Shown: in pieces, positions 42,001 to 49,425 of the stretch
Position numbering within the stretch: the first letter of the stretch is position 1
Layout: every line of letters starts with the position of its first letter
DNA from: JBEKCB01 sp052139675
GTDB taxonomy: Bacteria; Planctomycetota; Brocadiia; CAIUPP01
Assembly: GCA_052139675.1 (NCBI GenBank)
Contig: JBKQWE010000083.1
Coordinates: 1-64,000, forward strand
Direction: 5' to 3'
DNA length: 64,000 nucleotides
The notes under the pieces: generated by a model
Databases searched by the model: none
What the model saw: the letters and a program-made list of their open reading frames with translations, nothing else
What the model was told of the DNA's origin: nothing
Position numbers and translations under genes: made by a program

Positions 42001-44816
42001 CAATATGGGGAACCAACCCGAACACAAGCCTCGGGGAAGCGGCCATCCTGGCGCAAGGCGGCCCCATCGCCTTCGCCGGTTTCAGTTCGGGCACGTACCA
42101 GACTTCCGTCCAATATGGCGTCGACACCGACGCGCAGTCGGTCATCCTGTACTCCGGGCCGACGGATGAGAATGAGGGATACGTGTTCCCCACGATCACC
42201 AACGGCACGGCCGACCTGACGCCTTTCAGCGCGGATACGGATGCCGTGATCGGCAAGATCGAGGTGACCTCGTACATGGCTCAGCAGTATGGCCTCGTCA
42301 CCAGCCCGGTCGTCGGCGACCTCTTCAACAATGCGCTGGCCCAGTACGTCACCACACACCTGGACGACTTCATGGTCAATGACCAGCGCGAGGCGACCAC
42401 CATTTTCGGCGCCACGCTCCTGGGCGATTCCGCCATCGCGCTGCCCGGCCGGGAACCGGTGACGGCGGGTGATTTCACCAGGCCGCAAGTCACCGATACC
42501 AGCCTCCGCGCCGCCACCGTGGTCACCGGCTACAGCCCCCAGAGTCAGTACAACAGCCAGAACATGCCCGTCAACGTCATCCCGCATTACACGCCGGGCA
42601 ACAACACCGGCGCGGTCGTCACTCTGCAAATCCAGACGAGCGCGCCGTTCGTCCGCGTGCGCGTGTTCACCCCGTTCAATCAGAACACTTCCTATGTGCC
42701 CGGCGAGTGGGTGGGCGGGCTCAACGACATGACCGCCATCGCGGCCGTCCCGGCTACGGCGGGGACGTCCGTCGCCACCAACGAGTTGATCTGCGAGACT
42801 GCGGCGGGCGCCGCTACAGTCACGTTCAACGCCCTGACGCCGTCGGTCTATTTCGTCGTCGTCCAGGCCCAGAGCCCCGCCTGGACCGGCGCGGTCCAGA
42901 CGGACCCATACCGCTGGCTGCAGGAACGTTGGTTCTACTGCCAGGCGGTCAACGAGTTCGTCCGTGAAACCGTTGACTCGACGACCGGGAAAAAGATCAA
43001 CTTGCTCGTGGTGGACATGGATCAGCATGACCGCTACTATCTGAACGGCTCCATCTTCACCCAGCACCAGCTCAACAGCACTCAACACGTCCTGCCTCCC
43101 GCTCCGCCGAATATTATCAACGGCGCCCCGGCCGCTCCCTGGGACAACATGAGCGACACCTTTTACGTGGACCCGACCCAGGCCGACGGGACCGGCATCA
43201 ACTCAGGCACCCCGCCCGAGGACGTCAGCGACTCGCCCGCGCTGCCCTATCTGAACTCCCTCACGAGCAACGCGTATGAATACCAGTTCTGGTGCGGCAA
43301 CGTGTACCACACCCTGGCCACCAACGGCCCCAGCATCCTCAGCAGCCAGCGGTATTACGGCGAGATCACACCCCAGGCGCTGCAGTCGTTCCAGGCCACC
43401 GGCGGCGTGGTGCTCTGGTTCACGGGGGACTGGAACCAGGACTTCCCGGCCCCGGGCTACCTCTTCCAGTTCGAGGCGCTCATGCCCCCCGAGACAGGCT
43501 ACCTGACGAGCTACCTCGCCAATGGCGGAAAACTGTGGATGGACAGCCAGGACTTGACTACTGAGAGCGACGCCGCCGTGGATGTTATCGGCACTTTCAG
43601 CGCAGAGCCCGAGCTGAGGGTCTCCACCCCCTGGCCCTTCGCACTGACTTTCCTTTCGAAGTATCTCGGTGCGACCCCGATGACGCTCTATACCCAGTAC
43701 ACAAACGTGAAAGGCGACGAACTCGACACCATGAGCGGCGGCGCGAGCAAGGGGTTCACCTTGGATCCCCAGCCGATCAATGATGTCAACGACGCCGGCG
43801 GCGACGGGAGAAACAGCCTCGTTTGGGGATCCGAGGTGGATCCCCTTAACATCACCGAGATCGCTGCCACCGTCTTCAAGTGGAACACCTCTTCCGGTAC
43901 CGGCGTTACGACCGGCAGCCAATCTTCCGCTACGCAGAATATCCTCTTCACGGGCGCCACGGCGCCCCTCATACTGGGCGGTCAGACGATCTTCTTCACG
44001 TGGCCCTTCGAGTCCGTCAGCCACCTCGGCGACATCACCGACGATACGACCGGCCGGGCCTACATCCTGAAGGCGGCGATTGACTGGCTGGCCGCCGTGC
44101 CCGCGCCGTTGCCGGGCCCGGTCTCCAATATGCTTCCGGCCAACGGCTCGACGACGACGACCTTGCTGCCGGTGCTCTCATGGACCGCCGGCCTTGACGC
44201 GACTTCGTATATTCTCGAATACGGCGCCGGCGCCACGCTGCCTGTTTCGCCGATTACGGTCCTGCTCGCCGGGACTTCATATACGATACCGGCGGCCCTC
44301 GTGGCGGGAACGACGTACACCTGGACTGTGATCAGCGTCAACGCCAACGGCCAGACCCCGGGACCCGTTCAGACGTTCATCGCGCACGCCGCAACCGGAG
44401 GCGGCGGCACCACAGGCCGCGGCACCGGCACCACAGGCACAGGTACAGGCACAGGCACAGGTACAGGCACGGCCACCGGCGGTGGCGGCGGCGGTGGCGG
44501 CGGCGGCTGCTTCATCGCAACCGCAGGGTATGAATCCCCGGAACGCCGCCTCGACGGCATCGTTGAAACGAACTGCACCGGCTCGTATGTCATCTCCCCG
44601 GAGCATTTGCGGCAGTTGAACGACATCCGGGCTCTGCGCGACAACATGCTCCTGCACTTCCCGGCCGGGCGCGCCTTCTCGGCCTGGTATTACGCGATCG
44701 GCCCTTACGGCGCCGAGGCGATCCGCGATAACGAACCGGCGAAGGCCGCCGTTCGCGCCCTGGTGCTCAACCCGCTCGCCGAGCTCTCGCGTGAGTGCGA
44801 GCAAACGCAGAAGTAG
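39078..44816 (+). CDS. Giant exported protein: C25 (gingipain)-like domain, Fn3-like domain, CFI-box C-terminus
   Basis: 1912 residues. A signal peptide (LILAAVVFSAAAILGA) is followed by beta-rich modules. A Peptidase_C25-like region (about 540-1140) shows YIVLLGDAQRVAPS, PTDFFYTTQ, FQVSRLPVRAAPYI, SLGEAAILAQGGPIAFAGF and TLLGDSAIALPG. The catalytic positions look lost: the GHG block reads LLARGATNYGG and the catalytic-Cys block reads VVVSPANVATRYDN. An Fn3-like domain (VLSWTAGLDATSYILEYGAG) and a Gly/Thr-rich linker precede CFIATAGYESPERR, the CFI-box C-terminal domain of some exported proteins. gspC follows 33 nt later, so it is probably a T2SS substrate or a surface adhesin. Confidence 0.85.
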   Translation: MQQHFFGRPRLILAAVVFSAAAILGARDGWTQPAKAGYPNPTPSTNGNGDLMGNVKRIRAVPGPQLNVTGTRVLSFDDLINGGGTTYAVYLWQDGDPVPGAPVANFTKGVDSEPFSYTATLTVNDGPNIAGNAAPYNVHRFWNWRVDVSNGSGTTTGDVWQFRVPLEAPTNNSTDVSVYCKFEWEASADYTSGVATEGIYILDPNNPNPLAQGWYSGTTTTSPNPNLTHKIVNLFPLAPPPWGTYPIYREFWIHDASYLFEGYPRLQPSTVYQWRIWYTSTTGIPLSNATIQLDLLESIPAGQTATFTITDPAGNAGKGLAAPITLTGEIDVDPNGDAFYNAVSADIAAQAPAGSNISLITVTNTTVAGSGSPVVTLTWPVSGTAGNNVTVTIDPASATYLATTPAPIPPATAANFTSGVTSKGFYGPIYSFTTVSEASVDAVDADAGENYDAAVQNLIVFWQHPQGRLARDPEENVATFAPLASQLQAIHQNDLQPTVKTLIFGTEQMAASYGGLDTGGVQAAPLNNIQQVYVPDITQWPGWYTWGGATAVKGAYDTGQYNKRVGAGYPLIFPVFPLFYSSADVQPYPWATQDRYHEWVAKGIRTWLQDAANTTTFGAINDHAWLPNLQYIVLLGDAQRVAPSFYYYYDPFYPDVNNRWLPTDFFYTTQNGTGAASTTTPTGVVSTTVGTSNSGGFQVSRLPVRAAPYITIDQSGNTFPPTPVPSPFGPPYYDPLPFLSKIRDYCDILNSSPTDAAKKAAFANWFHQVAMIDGATEYYKWFQFFPGLAQYLLGMQVQDNSLSPKRDAFSGLIVREFDLNGLDTDVESYTTTGGEALTLSNILGRMSIDNGYDVNPWNSATADSDVPGFVYLLARGATNYGGKDADSQTGINGQTLGGGVLDLTPSYVNLTWVMAQQDATLNGAPAPVILTTDFFPAYIPSGIPSPNPANFPTPTTKARPVVVSPANVATRYDNSIWGTNPNTSLGEAAILAQGGPIAFAGFSSGTYQTSVQYGVDTDAQSVILYSGPTDENEGYVFPTITNGTADLTPFSADTDAVIGKIEVTSYMAQQYGLVTSPVVGDLFNNALAQYVTTHLDDFMVNDQREATTIFGATLLGDSAIALPGREPVTAGDFTRPQVTDTSLRAATVVTGYSPQSQYNSQNMPVNVIPHYTPGNNTGAVVTLQIQTSAPFVRVRVFTPFNQNTSYVPGEWVGGLNDMTAIAAVPATAGTSVATNELICETAAGAATVTFNALTPSVYFVVVQAQSPAWTGAVQTDPYRWLQERWFYCQAVNEFVRETVDSTTGKKINLLVVDMDQHDRYYLNGSIFTQHQLNSTQHVLPPAPPNIINGAPAAPWDNMSDTFYVDPTQADGTGINSGTPPEDVSDSPALPYLNSLTSNAYEYQFWCGNVYHTLATNGPSILSSQRYYGEITPQALQSFQATGGVVLWFTGDWNQDFPAPGYLFQFEALMPPETGYLTSYLANGGKLWMDSQDLTTESDAAVDVIGTFSAEPELRVSTPWPFALTFLSKYLGATPMTLYTQYTNVKGDELDTMSGGASKGFTLDPQPINDVNDAGGDGRNSLVWGSEVDPLNITEIAATVFKWNTSSGTGVTTGSQSSATQNILFTGATAPLILGGQTIFFTWPFESVSHLGDITDDTTGRAYILKAAIDWLAAVPAPLPGPVSNMLPANGSTTTTLLPVLSWTAGLDATSYILEYGAGATLPVSPITVLLAGTSYTIPAALVAGTTYTWTVISVNANGQTPGPVQTFIAHAATGGGGTTGRGTGTTGTGTGTGTGTGTATGGGGGGGGGGCFIATAGYESPERRLDGIVETNCTGSYVISPEHLRQLNDIRALRDNMLLHFPAGRAFSAWYYAIGPYGAEAIRDNEPAKAAVRALVLNPLAELSRECEQTQK
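44426..44506 (+). repeat. In-frame hexamer microsatellite encoding the Gly-Thr/Gly linker
   Basis: Repeated GGCACA/GGTACA units (about 44433-44470), then GGCGGT units, encode (Gly-Thr)n and poly-Gly just before the CFI-box domain. Unit length is a multiple of three, so slippage would change linker length without breaking the frame. Confidence 0.75.
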
Positions 44817-44848
44817 TGATCCACCGGCCCGGAAGGCCGGCAGAGGTA

Positions 44849-45838
44849 ATGCCGATGATCGTCTCACGCCGCAAGCGCGCGGACCGGTTCAGCAGCGCGG
44901 CTCTCGTGTGCCTGACCGCCGGTCTGTGCGGCACATCGTGGTTTACTCTGAAGCCGCCGGCCCCCGTGGAGCTTTCCCGGGCGCCGGCGGCCCCTCCGTC
45001 CGTCAGCGCGCCCGGTCCGATGGCGCCGGCTGCCGATAACCTTTCGATTCTCTGGCAGGGCGCGACTGACGTGTCTGCGGCGTCCGGTGGCCCGTCGTCC
45101 CCGGCGGCTGGACTCCCCGCGTTGGCCGGTGACGCGCCTCCCTTTACGATCCGAGGGACGATCGCCTCCTCGTCCGGTTCCTTCTCGTTCGCGTTCATCC
45201 AGACGGCGAGCAGCGCCTTGATGATTCGCCAGGGCGAAGTCGCGGAGGGCTGGAAACTGACGGGCGTCACGGAGAATGCCGCGACCTTCGCCAGGGAAGA
45301 TCGGACGATCACGCTGAGCATGGCCAAACCAGAGTATAACGCGGCAGGCGGGAGCGCGCCGGCAAGCGCCGGTTCGGCTCCCTCGCCGGCGTCCCGATTC
45401 CCTCAGCCGGCCCCGGTCGCGGCCGCGCCCGTGCAGTTGCCGCCGAGCCCGCAGCCGGCGGGCGGCCCCAGCACCGCAGCGGCTTCGACCTCCGTCGGCT
45501 CGGCCACGGCCAAGACGATCGAAGTCGTCGTGCCTCACAGCGTCGTGGACACACTCCGGGCAAATCCCCTGGCCGCAATGCAGGGCCTCAGTATCGAGCC
45601 CTACATGGTCAACGGGCAGATGCAGGGCTACAACGTACCGAACGTGTCGTCGGACTCGGTCGCGGCACCGTACCTTTCCTCGGGCGACCGCATCCTGGCC
45701 GTAAACGGCGCCCCCATCAACTCCGCCGGCGCCGCGATGAACATCTACCAGCAGTTGAGCGCCAGCGGCGCCTCTTCCGTCACCGTCACCATGGAGCGCG
45801 GCGGACAGCGGTTGAACGTCGTTTACACCATCAAGTAG
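44849..45838 (+). CDS. gspC: T2SS inner-membrane protein GspC
   Basis: 329 residues from ATG 44849. One TM segment near the N-terminus (SSAALVCLTAGLCGTSWF), a Pro/Ala-rich linker, a homology-region (HR) domain (FTIRGTIASSSGSFSFAFIQ to TITLSM) that contacts GspD, a second Ala/Pro linker and a C-terminal PDZ domain (YNVPNVSSDSVAAPYLSSGD and RILAVNGAPINS) that may recognise substrates. It is separated from the main gsp operon, lies on the opposite strand and follows the giant CFI-box gene by 33 nt. Confidence 0.88.
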   Translation: MPMIVSRRKRADRFSSAALVCLTAGLCGTSWFTLKPPAPVELSRAPAAPPSVSAPGPMAPAADNLSILWQGATDVSAASGGPSSPAAGLPALAGDAPPFTIRGTIASSSGSFSFAFIQTASSALMIRQGEVAEGWKLTGVTENAATFAREDRTITLSMAKPEYNAAGGSAPASAGSAPSPASRFPQPAPVAAAPVQLPPSPQPAGGPSTAAASTSVGSATAKTIEVVVPHSVVDTLRANPLAAMQGLSIEPYMVNGQMQGYNVPNVSSDSVAAPYLSSGDRILAVNGAPINSAGAAMNIYQQLSASGASSVTVTMERGGQRLNVVYTIK

Positions 45839-45841
45839 GCT

Positions 45842-46516
45842 TCAGGGCTTGGGCGGGTGGGCGTAGTCCGGCGGATTGGCGTCCGCCGTGGCCAGCGGCG
45901 CGAAAACCATCTCGATCACCGACTGCCGGTTCTCCCCTTCGAACGATATCTCCAGCTTGACCGCGGCCGGCGGCATGTCGCGTTTCCAACTGCCGATCCA
46001 CCGCGCGCCGTCGTAGAAATTCAATTGCCAGAACGTGATCCCCGCCGCAAGCCGTTCGAGCGGGCGGTCCTGCGGCGGCTTCCCCGGCGCGTACTCCGTC
46101 TCTCTCCTCAGCAGCACCAGCTTCTCCGCCGCGTCGCCGTCCGTCCTCAGCACGTAGCTGACGTCGGTAATCTCCGCGTCGCCTGCCGACGCGGCCGGCG
46201 AAAGGCGGGCGGTCGTCAGGAACTCCAGGCAGGGCTCCTCGGATATTTCCGACGGCGCCGTCGGCACGCCGGTGAATGCGAGGACATGCTTCGCATCGGG
46301 CAGGACGGCTGCGGTCAGGTCGTGCCGGAGGATGCGTTCGAGGCCCGCCTCGATGCGGCGCTGGTGCGCGGACTGGCCGGCCTCCGTCATGGCGCGCGCC
46401 GTCAGCGTCAGCGTCCCCATCAGCGTGGCCATCAGCATGGCCGCGATCGCCAGGGCGCAGATCACCTCGATCAAGGTCAAGCCGGGCGCGCGGGGCTTAA
46501 AGGCGGCGGCTCTCAT
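45842..46516 (-). CDS. gspJ: T2SS minor pseudopilin GspJ
   Basis: 224 residues. Prepilin leader ending in Gly before LTLIEVICALAIAAMLMATL, with Glu5 conserved. Length and the C-terminal beta-rich region (ITFWQLNFYDGARWIGSW) fit GspJ, which caps the pseudopilus with GspI and GspK. Last gene of the operon; its stop is 3 nt from that of the convergent gspC. A copy of the two-hairpin repeat separates it from gspI. Confidence 0.85.
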   Translation of the reverse strand: MRAAAFKPRAPGLTLIEVICALAIAAMLMATLMGTLTLTARAMTEAGQSAHQRRIEAGLERILRHDLTAAVLPDAKHVLAFTGVPTAPSEISEEPCLEFLTTARLSPAASAGDAEITDVSYVLRTDGDAAEKLVLLRRETEYAPGKPPQDRPLERLAAGITFWQLNFYDGARWIGSWKRDMPPAAVKLEISFEGENRQSVIEMVFAPLATADANPPDYAHPPKP

Positions 46517-46532
46517 GGCCTTGTTATTCCCC

Positions 46533-46677
46533 TAGTGTTTAGTTGCGTAAATTGGCGTACCAATTTACGCAACTAAACACGGTCCAACGGAACGCATAAC
46601 CCAATACAACGACGCGGCTTATCGCGGTCATGCTTACTTGCGGAAATAGGACGCCTATTTCCGCAAGTAAGCACTCG
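46533..46677. repeat. Dispersed two-hairpin element, copy B
   Basis: Hairpin 1 (46535-46580) has 21-bp perfect arms around CGTA. Hairpin 2 (46631-46673) has 20-bp perfect arms around ACG. GGTCCAACGGAACGCATAAC lies between, as in copy A at 1222-1365. The gspI reading frame runs into hairpin 2 and stops there (TAG at 46657-46655). Confidence 0.9.
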
Positions 46678-47140
46678 TCGGAGCCACCTTGGGAGGCAGC
46701 CAGAGTATCGCCGAGGCCACGCATTGCTCGTCGGGCTGTTCGACAGCCTGCGGGGACACGGAATCTCCGGTCGCGTTGTCGAAGGACACGGCTGCGGGCC
46801 GCACGGTGACCTCGTACGCCGTCAGGGCCGCCGCCGTGGCGTCCTCCGATATCGCGGAGGCCGTGATCCGCCACTCGTACGTCCCCGAAGGCGTCACGAA
46901 CACGCCGCCCCCTTCGCCCGCGAACCCGGCCCGGAGCCCGGCGACCTGGGCCGCGCACAGGCGTGTGCAGGCCAGGATCTGGTCGGCCTGGGTGTGCGCC
47001 TCCAGCGCGTTATTACGCGCGACCAGGATCCCCACGATCACGCCGCCCAGGATGGCCACCGAGGCTGCGACTTCCACCAGCGTGAACGCACCCGGCCTGC
47101 GCAGGGCGCGCCCGGGCGCTGCGTTGGCTCTACTCCTCAT
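46655..47140 (-). CDS. gspI: T2SS minor pseudopilin GspI, C-terminus supplied by a repeat element
   Basis: 161 residues. Leader GAFTLVEVAASVAILGGVIV with conserved Glu5. Size and position fit GspI. The last five residues (AYLRK) and the stop codon are encoded by the two-hairpin element, so the original C-terminus was probably altered by its arrival. The start overlaps the end of gspH by 11 nt. Confidence 0.82.
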   Translation of the reverse strand: MRSRANAAPGRALRRPGAFTLVEVAASVAILGGVIVGILVARNNALEAHTQADQILACTRLCAAQVAGLRAGFAGEGGGVFVTPSGTYEWRITASAISEDATAAALTAYEVTVRPAAVSFDNATGDSVSPQAVEQPDEQCVASAILWLPPKVAPTSAYLRK

Positions 47141-47672
47141 CGCCGGTCTTCTCCACGTAAGTCATCTCGCCCGTCAGGCGGTCGAACGACAGCACGACCT
47201 CTTCGCCCGTGTGCCCGGTCAGCGTCACCACGTGAGGGTCGAGCGTGCCGTCCGGCGCGGCGGTGACCTCCGCCACGTCGCGCACGACCTCCGTTCCATC
47301 CGCGAACCGCACCGAGACGAATTCCACTCCCCGCGGAAGACGGTGATAGGCGAAAGTCTCAGACCCCATCTGCACCCACCAGGAGTTCTCCGCCACATCG
47401 TAGAGCACCTTGGTCGGCCGGTTCCGCGAAGCGGCGGCGCTGAGGGCCCACTGCGCGACGCTCTCGACCTCGTGCGCCGCTCCGCGCAGCCGCCAGCGGA
47501 CGCTGATGCCGTCAACGGCCAGGCGGCTTACGGCGAGCGCCACCGCGAGGATGGCCAGCGCCGCCATCATTTCGATCAGCGTGAGCGCCGGCGCGCCCGC
47601 GCGGCGGGGCGTCCCCGGCCGGATCACCGCCCATCCGTTGCGAGCGGCCAAACTATGGTTGCTGGACGCCAC
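47130..47672 (-). CDS. gspH: T2SS minor pseudopilin GspH
   Basis: 180 residues. A long basic leader precedes ALTLIEMMAALAILAVALAV with Glu5 of the mature pilin. The C-terminal part has the strand pattern of GspH/FimT (VLYDVAENSWWVQMG, RLPRGVEFVSVRF). It lies 3 nt after gspG. Confidence 0.83.
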   Translation of the reverse strand: MASSNHSLAARNGWAVIRPGTPRRAGAPALTLIEMMAALAILAVALAVSRLAVDGISVRWRLRGAAHEVESVAQWALSAAASRNRPTKVLYDVAENSWWVQMGSETFAYHRLPRGVEFVSVRFADGTEVVRDVAEVTAAPDGTLDPHVVTLTGHTGEEVVLSFDRLTGEMTYVEKTGDEE

Positions 47673-47675
47673 CGG

Positions 47676-48155
47676 TCACTGGTCCTTCCTGGCCCCGCCG
47701 AGTTCCCAACTGTTGATGTCCGCGTCGTATCCTTCGCCGCCCTCCACGCCGTCGCGGCCGTAGCAGATGATGTCGAACCGCGCGTGCGTGCCGGGACACT
47801 GGTAGAAGTATTCGTGTCCCCAGGGATCGAGCGGGATGGATTCGCTGTCCAGGTACTTGCGCTGGCCCCACTTGTCGGCGGAAGGGCCGCTCGTCGGCTT
47901 CTGCACCAGCGCCTGCAGCCCCTGTTGAGTGGTCGGATAGAAACCGTTGTCCAGGTAGAACAGGTCCAGCGCGCCCATAAACTGCGCAATCTGCGACCGG
48001 GCCGTGTTTACGCGCGCGTCCTCCAGCCTGTCCAGCACCACCTTCCCCACGACCGTCGCGAGCATCCCGAGGATAATCACGACGACCATGACCTCCAGCA
48101 GCGTCATACCGGCCGCGACGCGCCGCGCGAAGCCCGCGTGGAATCTCATCTTCAT
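47676..48155 (-). CDS. gspG: T2SS major pseudopilin GspG
   Basis: 159 residues. Leader GMTLLEVMVVVIILGMLATVV (quoted in part), then the GspG signature ALDLFYLDNGFYPTTQQGL and C-terminal DPWGHEYFYQCPG, GYDADINSWELGG, which contains the calcium-binding loop. Main subunit of the pseudopilus piston. It starts 7 nt after gspF. Confidence 0.96.
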   Translation of the reverse strand: MKMRFHAGFARRVAAGMTLLEVMVVVIILGMLATVVGKVVLDRLEDARVNTARSQIAQFMGALDLFYLDNGFYPTTQQGLQALVQKPTSGPSADKWGQRKYLDSESIPLDPWGHEYFYQCPGTHARFDIICYGRDGVEGGEGYDADINSWELGGARKDQ

Positions 48156-48162
48156 CTCCCGT

Positions 48163-49371
48163 CTAAATATGGCTCAACTCGAGGATCGTCACCATCAGCG
48201 AGGTGGCGATGAACCCGACCACTCCGGCCATCAGCAGCACCAGCACCGGCTCCAGCGCAGCCAGCAGGCGTTTTGACGTCACGTCCACCTCCTGCTCATA
48301 AGCCTCCGACACGTGCTCGAGCACGTCCGCCAGGCTGCCGCTGCGCTCGCCCACGGCCACCATGTAGCCGACCATCGGCGGGAAGAGGGCGCTCGCCTGC
48401 ATCCGGGCGGAGATCTCCTTTCCCTCGATCACGTCCCGGCGGACCCGGGCGATCTCCTCGGCGAACGCGGCATTCGGCACGACGCCCTCGAGAACCTCGA
48501 GCGCTTCCAGCGCGGGCACGCCCGTGCGCAGCAGGGTGGAGAACGTCATGGCGAACCGCGCCACCAGGCTTTTGAGCCACAGCTTGCCGAGGATCGGCAT
48601 TCGGAGCATCCAGGCATCCATGGCCCCGCGCCGGCGCTCGGACCGCCGCCACCAGGCCACCGCGCCGACCGCCGCGCCCGCCGCCGGCACGACCATCCAC
48701 GCGAAGGCGCGCACCAGGTCTCCCAGGCGGAACAGAATCTGCGTCGTGAGCGGCAGCGGCCGGTGGTGCTGCTGCAACAGCGGCTTGATCACGGGCACCA
48801 CGTAGCCCGAAAGGAAGACCATCAGTCCGAACACCATGACCAGGAGGATGGCCGGATAGATCAGCGCGGTCGTCACGCGCGACTGCATCTGCCGGCGCCG
48901 CTCAAGAAACTCCGCCAGCCGCATGAAGACCGTATCCATCGAGCCGCTCTTCTCGCCGGAGGCCACCATGCCCACATAGGAGCGGTCGAAGAATTGCGGA
49001 TAGCCGGCCATGGACTCAGCGAGGGAACGCCCCGCGTTGACGGCCTCGGCCACCTCGCGCAGGGCTTGCGAAAGGCCGCGATGCTCACACTGGGAAGCCA
49101 GCACGCCCAGCGCGCTGACCGCGGGCACGCCCGAGGAGAGCAGGATGGCGAGCTGGCGCGTGAAGACCGTCACGTGCTGCACAACCCGCGACCGCGGGCC
49201 GGGCAGGCGGTCCACCAGGCGGACCGCCATGCGTTCGGCGCGCTCGACCCGTTCCGGGAAGAGGCGCATCTCGCGCAGCCGCGCCCGCGCGTCCTCGGCG
49301 CTGTCGGCCACCAGCGTGCCGGCCACCGTCGCGCCCGCCTCGTCAACCGCCTTGTACCGAAAGCTAGCCAT
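48163..49371 (-). CDS. gspF: T2SS inner-membrane platform protein GspF
   Basis: 402 residues. Two GspF repeats with three TM segments: N-terminal FRYKAVDEAGATVAGTLVAD, first repeat FTRQLAILLSSGVPAVSAL, TM segment AILLVMVFGLMVFLSGYVVP, second repeat FAMTFSTLLRTGVPALEAL and a C-terminal TM. It couples the GspE ATPase to pseudopilus assembly. Confidence 0.96.
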   Translation of the reverse strand: MASFRYKAVDEAGATVAGTLVADSAEDARARLREMRLFPERVERAERMAVRLVDRLPGPRSRVVQHVTVFTRQLAILLSSGVPAVSALGVLASQCEHRGLSQALREVAEAVNAGRSLAESMAGYPQFFDRSYVGMVASGEKSGSMDTVFMRLAEFLERRRQMQSRVTTALIYPAILLVMVFGLMVFLSGYVVPVIKPLLQQHHRPLPLTTQILFRLGDLVRAFAWMVVPAAGAAVGAVAWWRRSERRRGAMDAWMLRMPILGKLWLKSLVARFAMTFSTLLRTGVPALEALEVLEGVVPNAAFAEEIARVRRDVIEGKEISARMQASALFPPMVGYMVAVGERSGSLADVLEHVSEAYEQEVDVTSKRLLAALEPVLVLLMAGVVGFIATSLMVTILELSHI

Positions 49372-49425
49372 CGCCGAATCCGGCCTAAACCGCCGGCACA
49401 GGCGCCCTCGCCTGTGCGGAAATGC

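Noticed and set aside
44426..44506. CRISPR or regulatory repeat
   Set aside because: It is a coding microsatellite in frame with the giant protein's linker.
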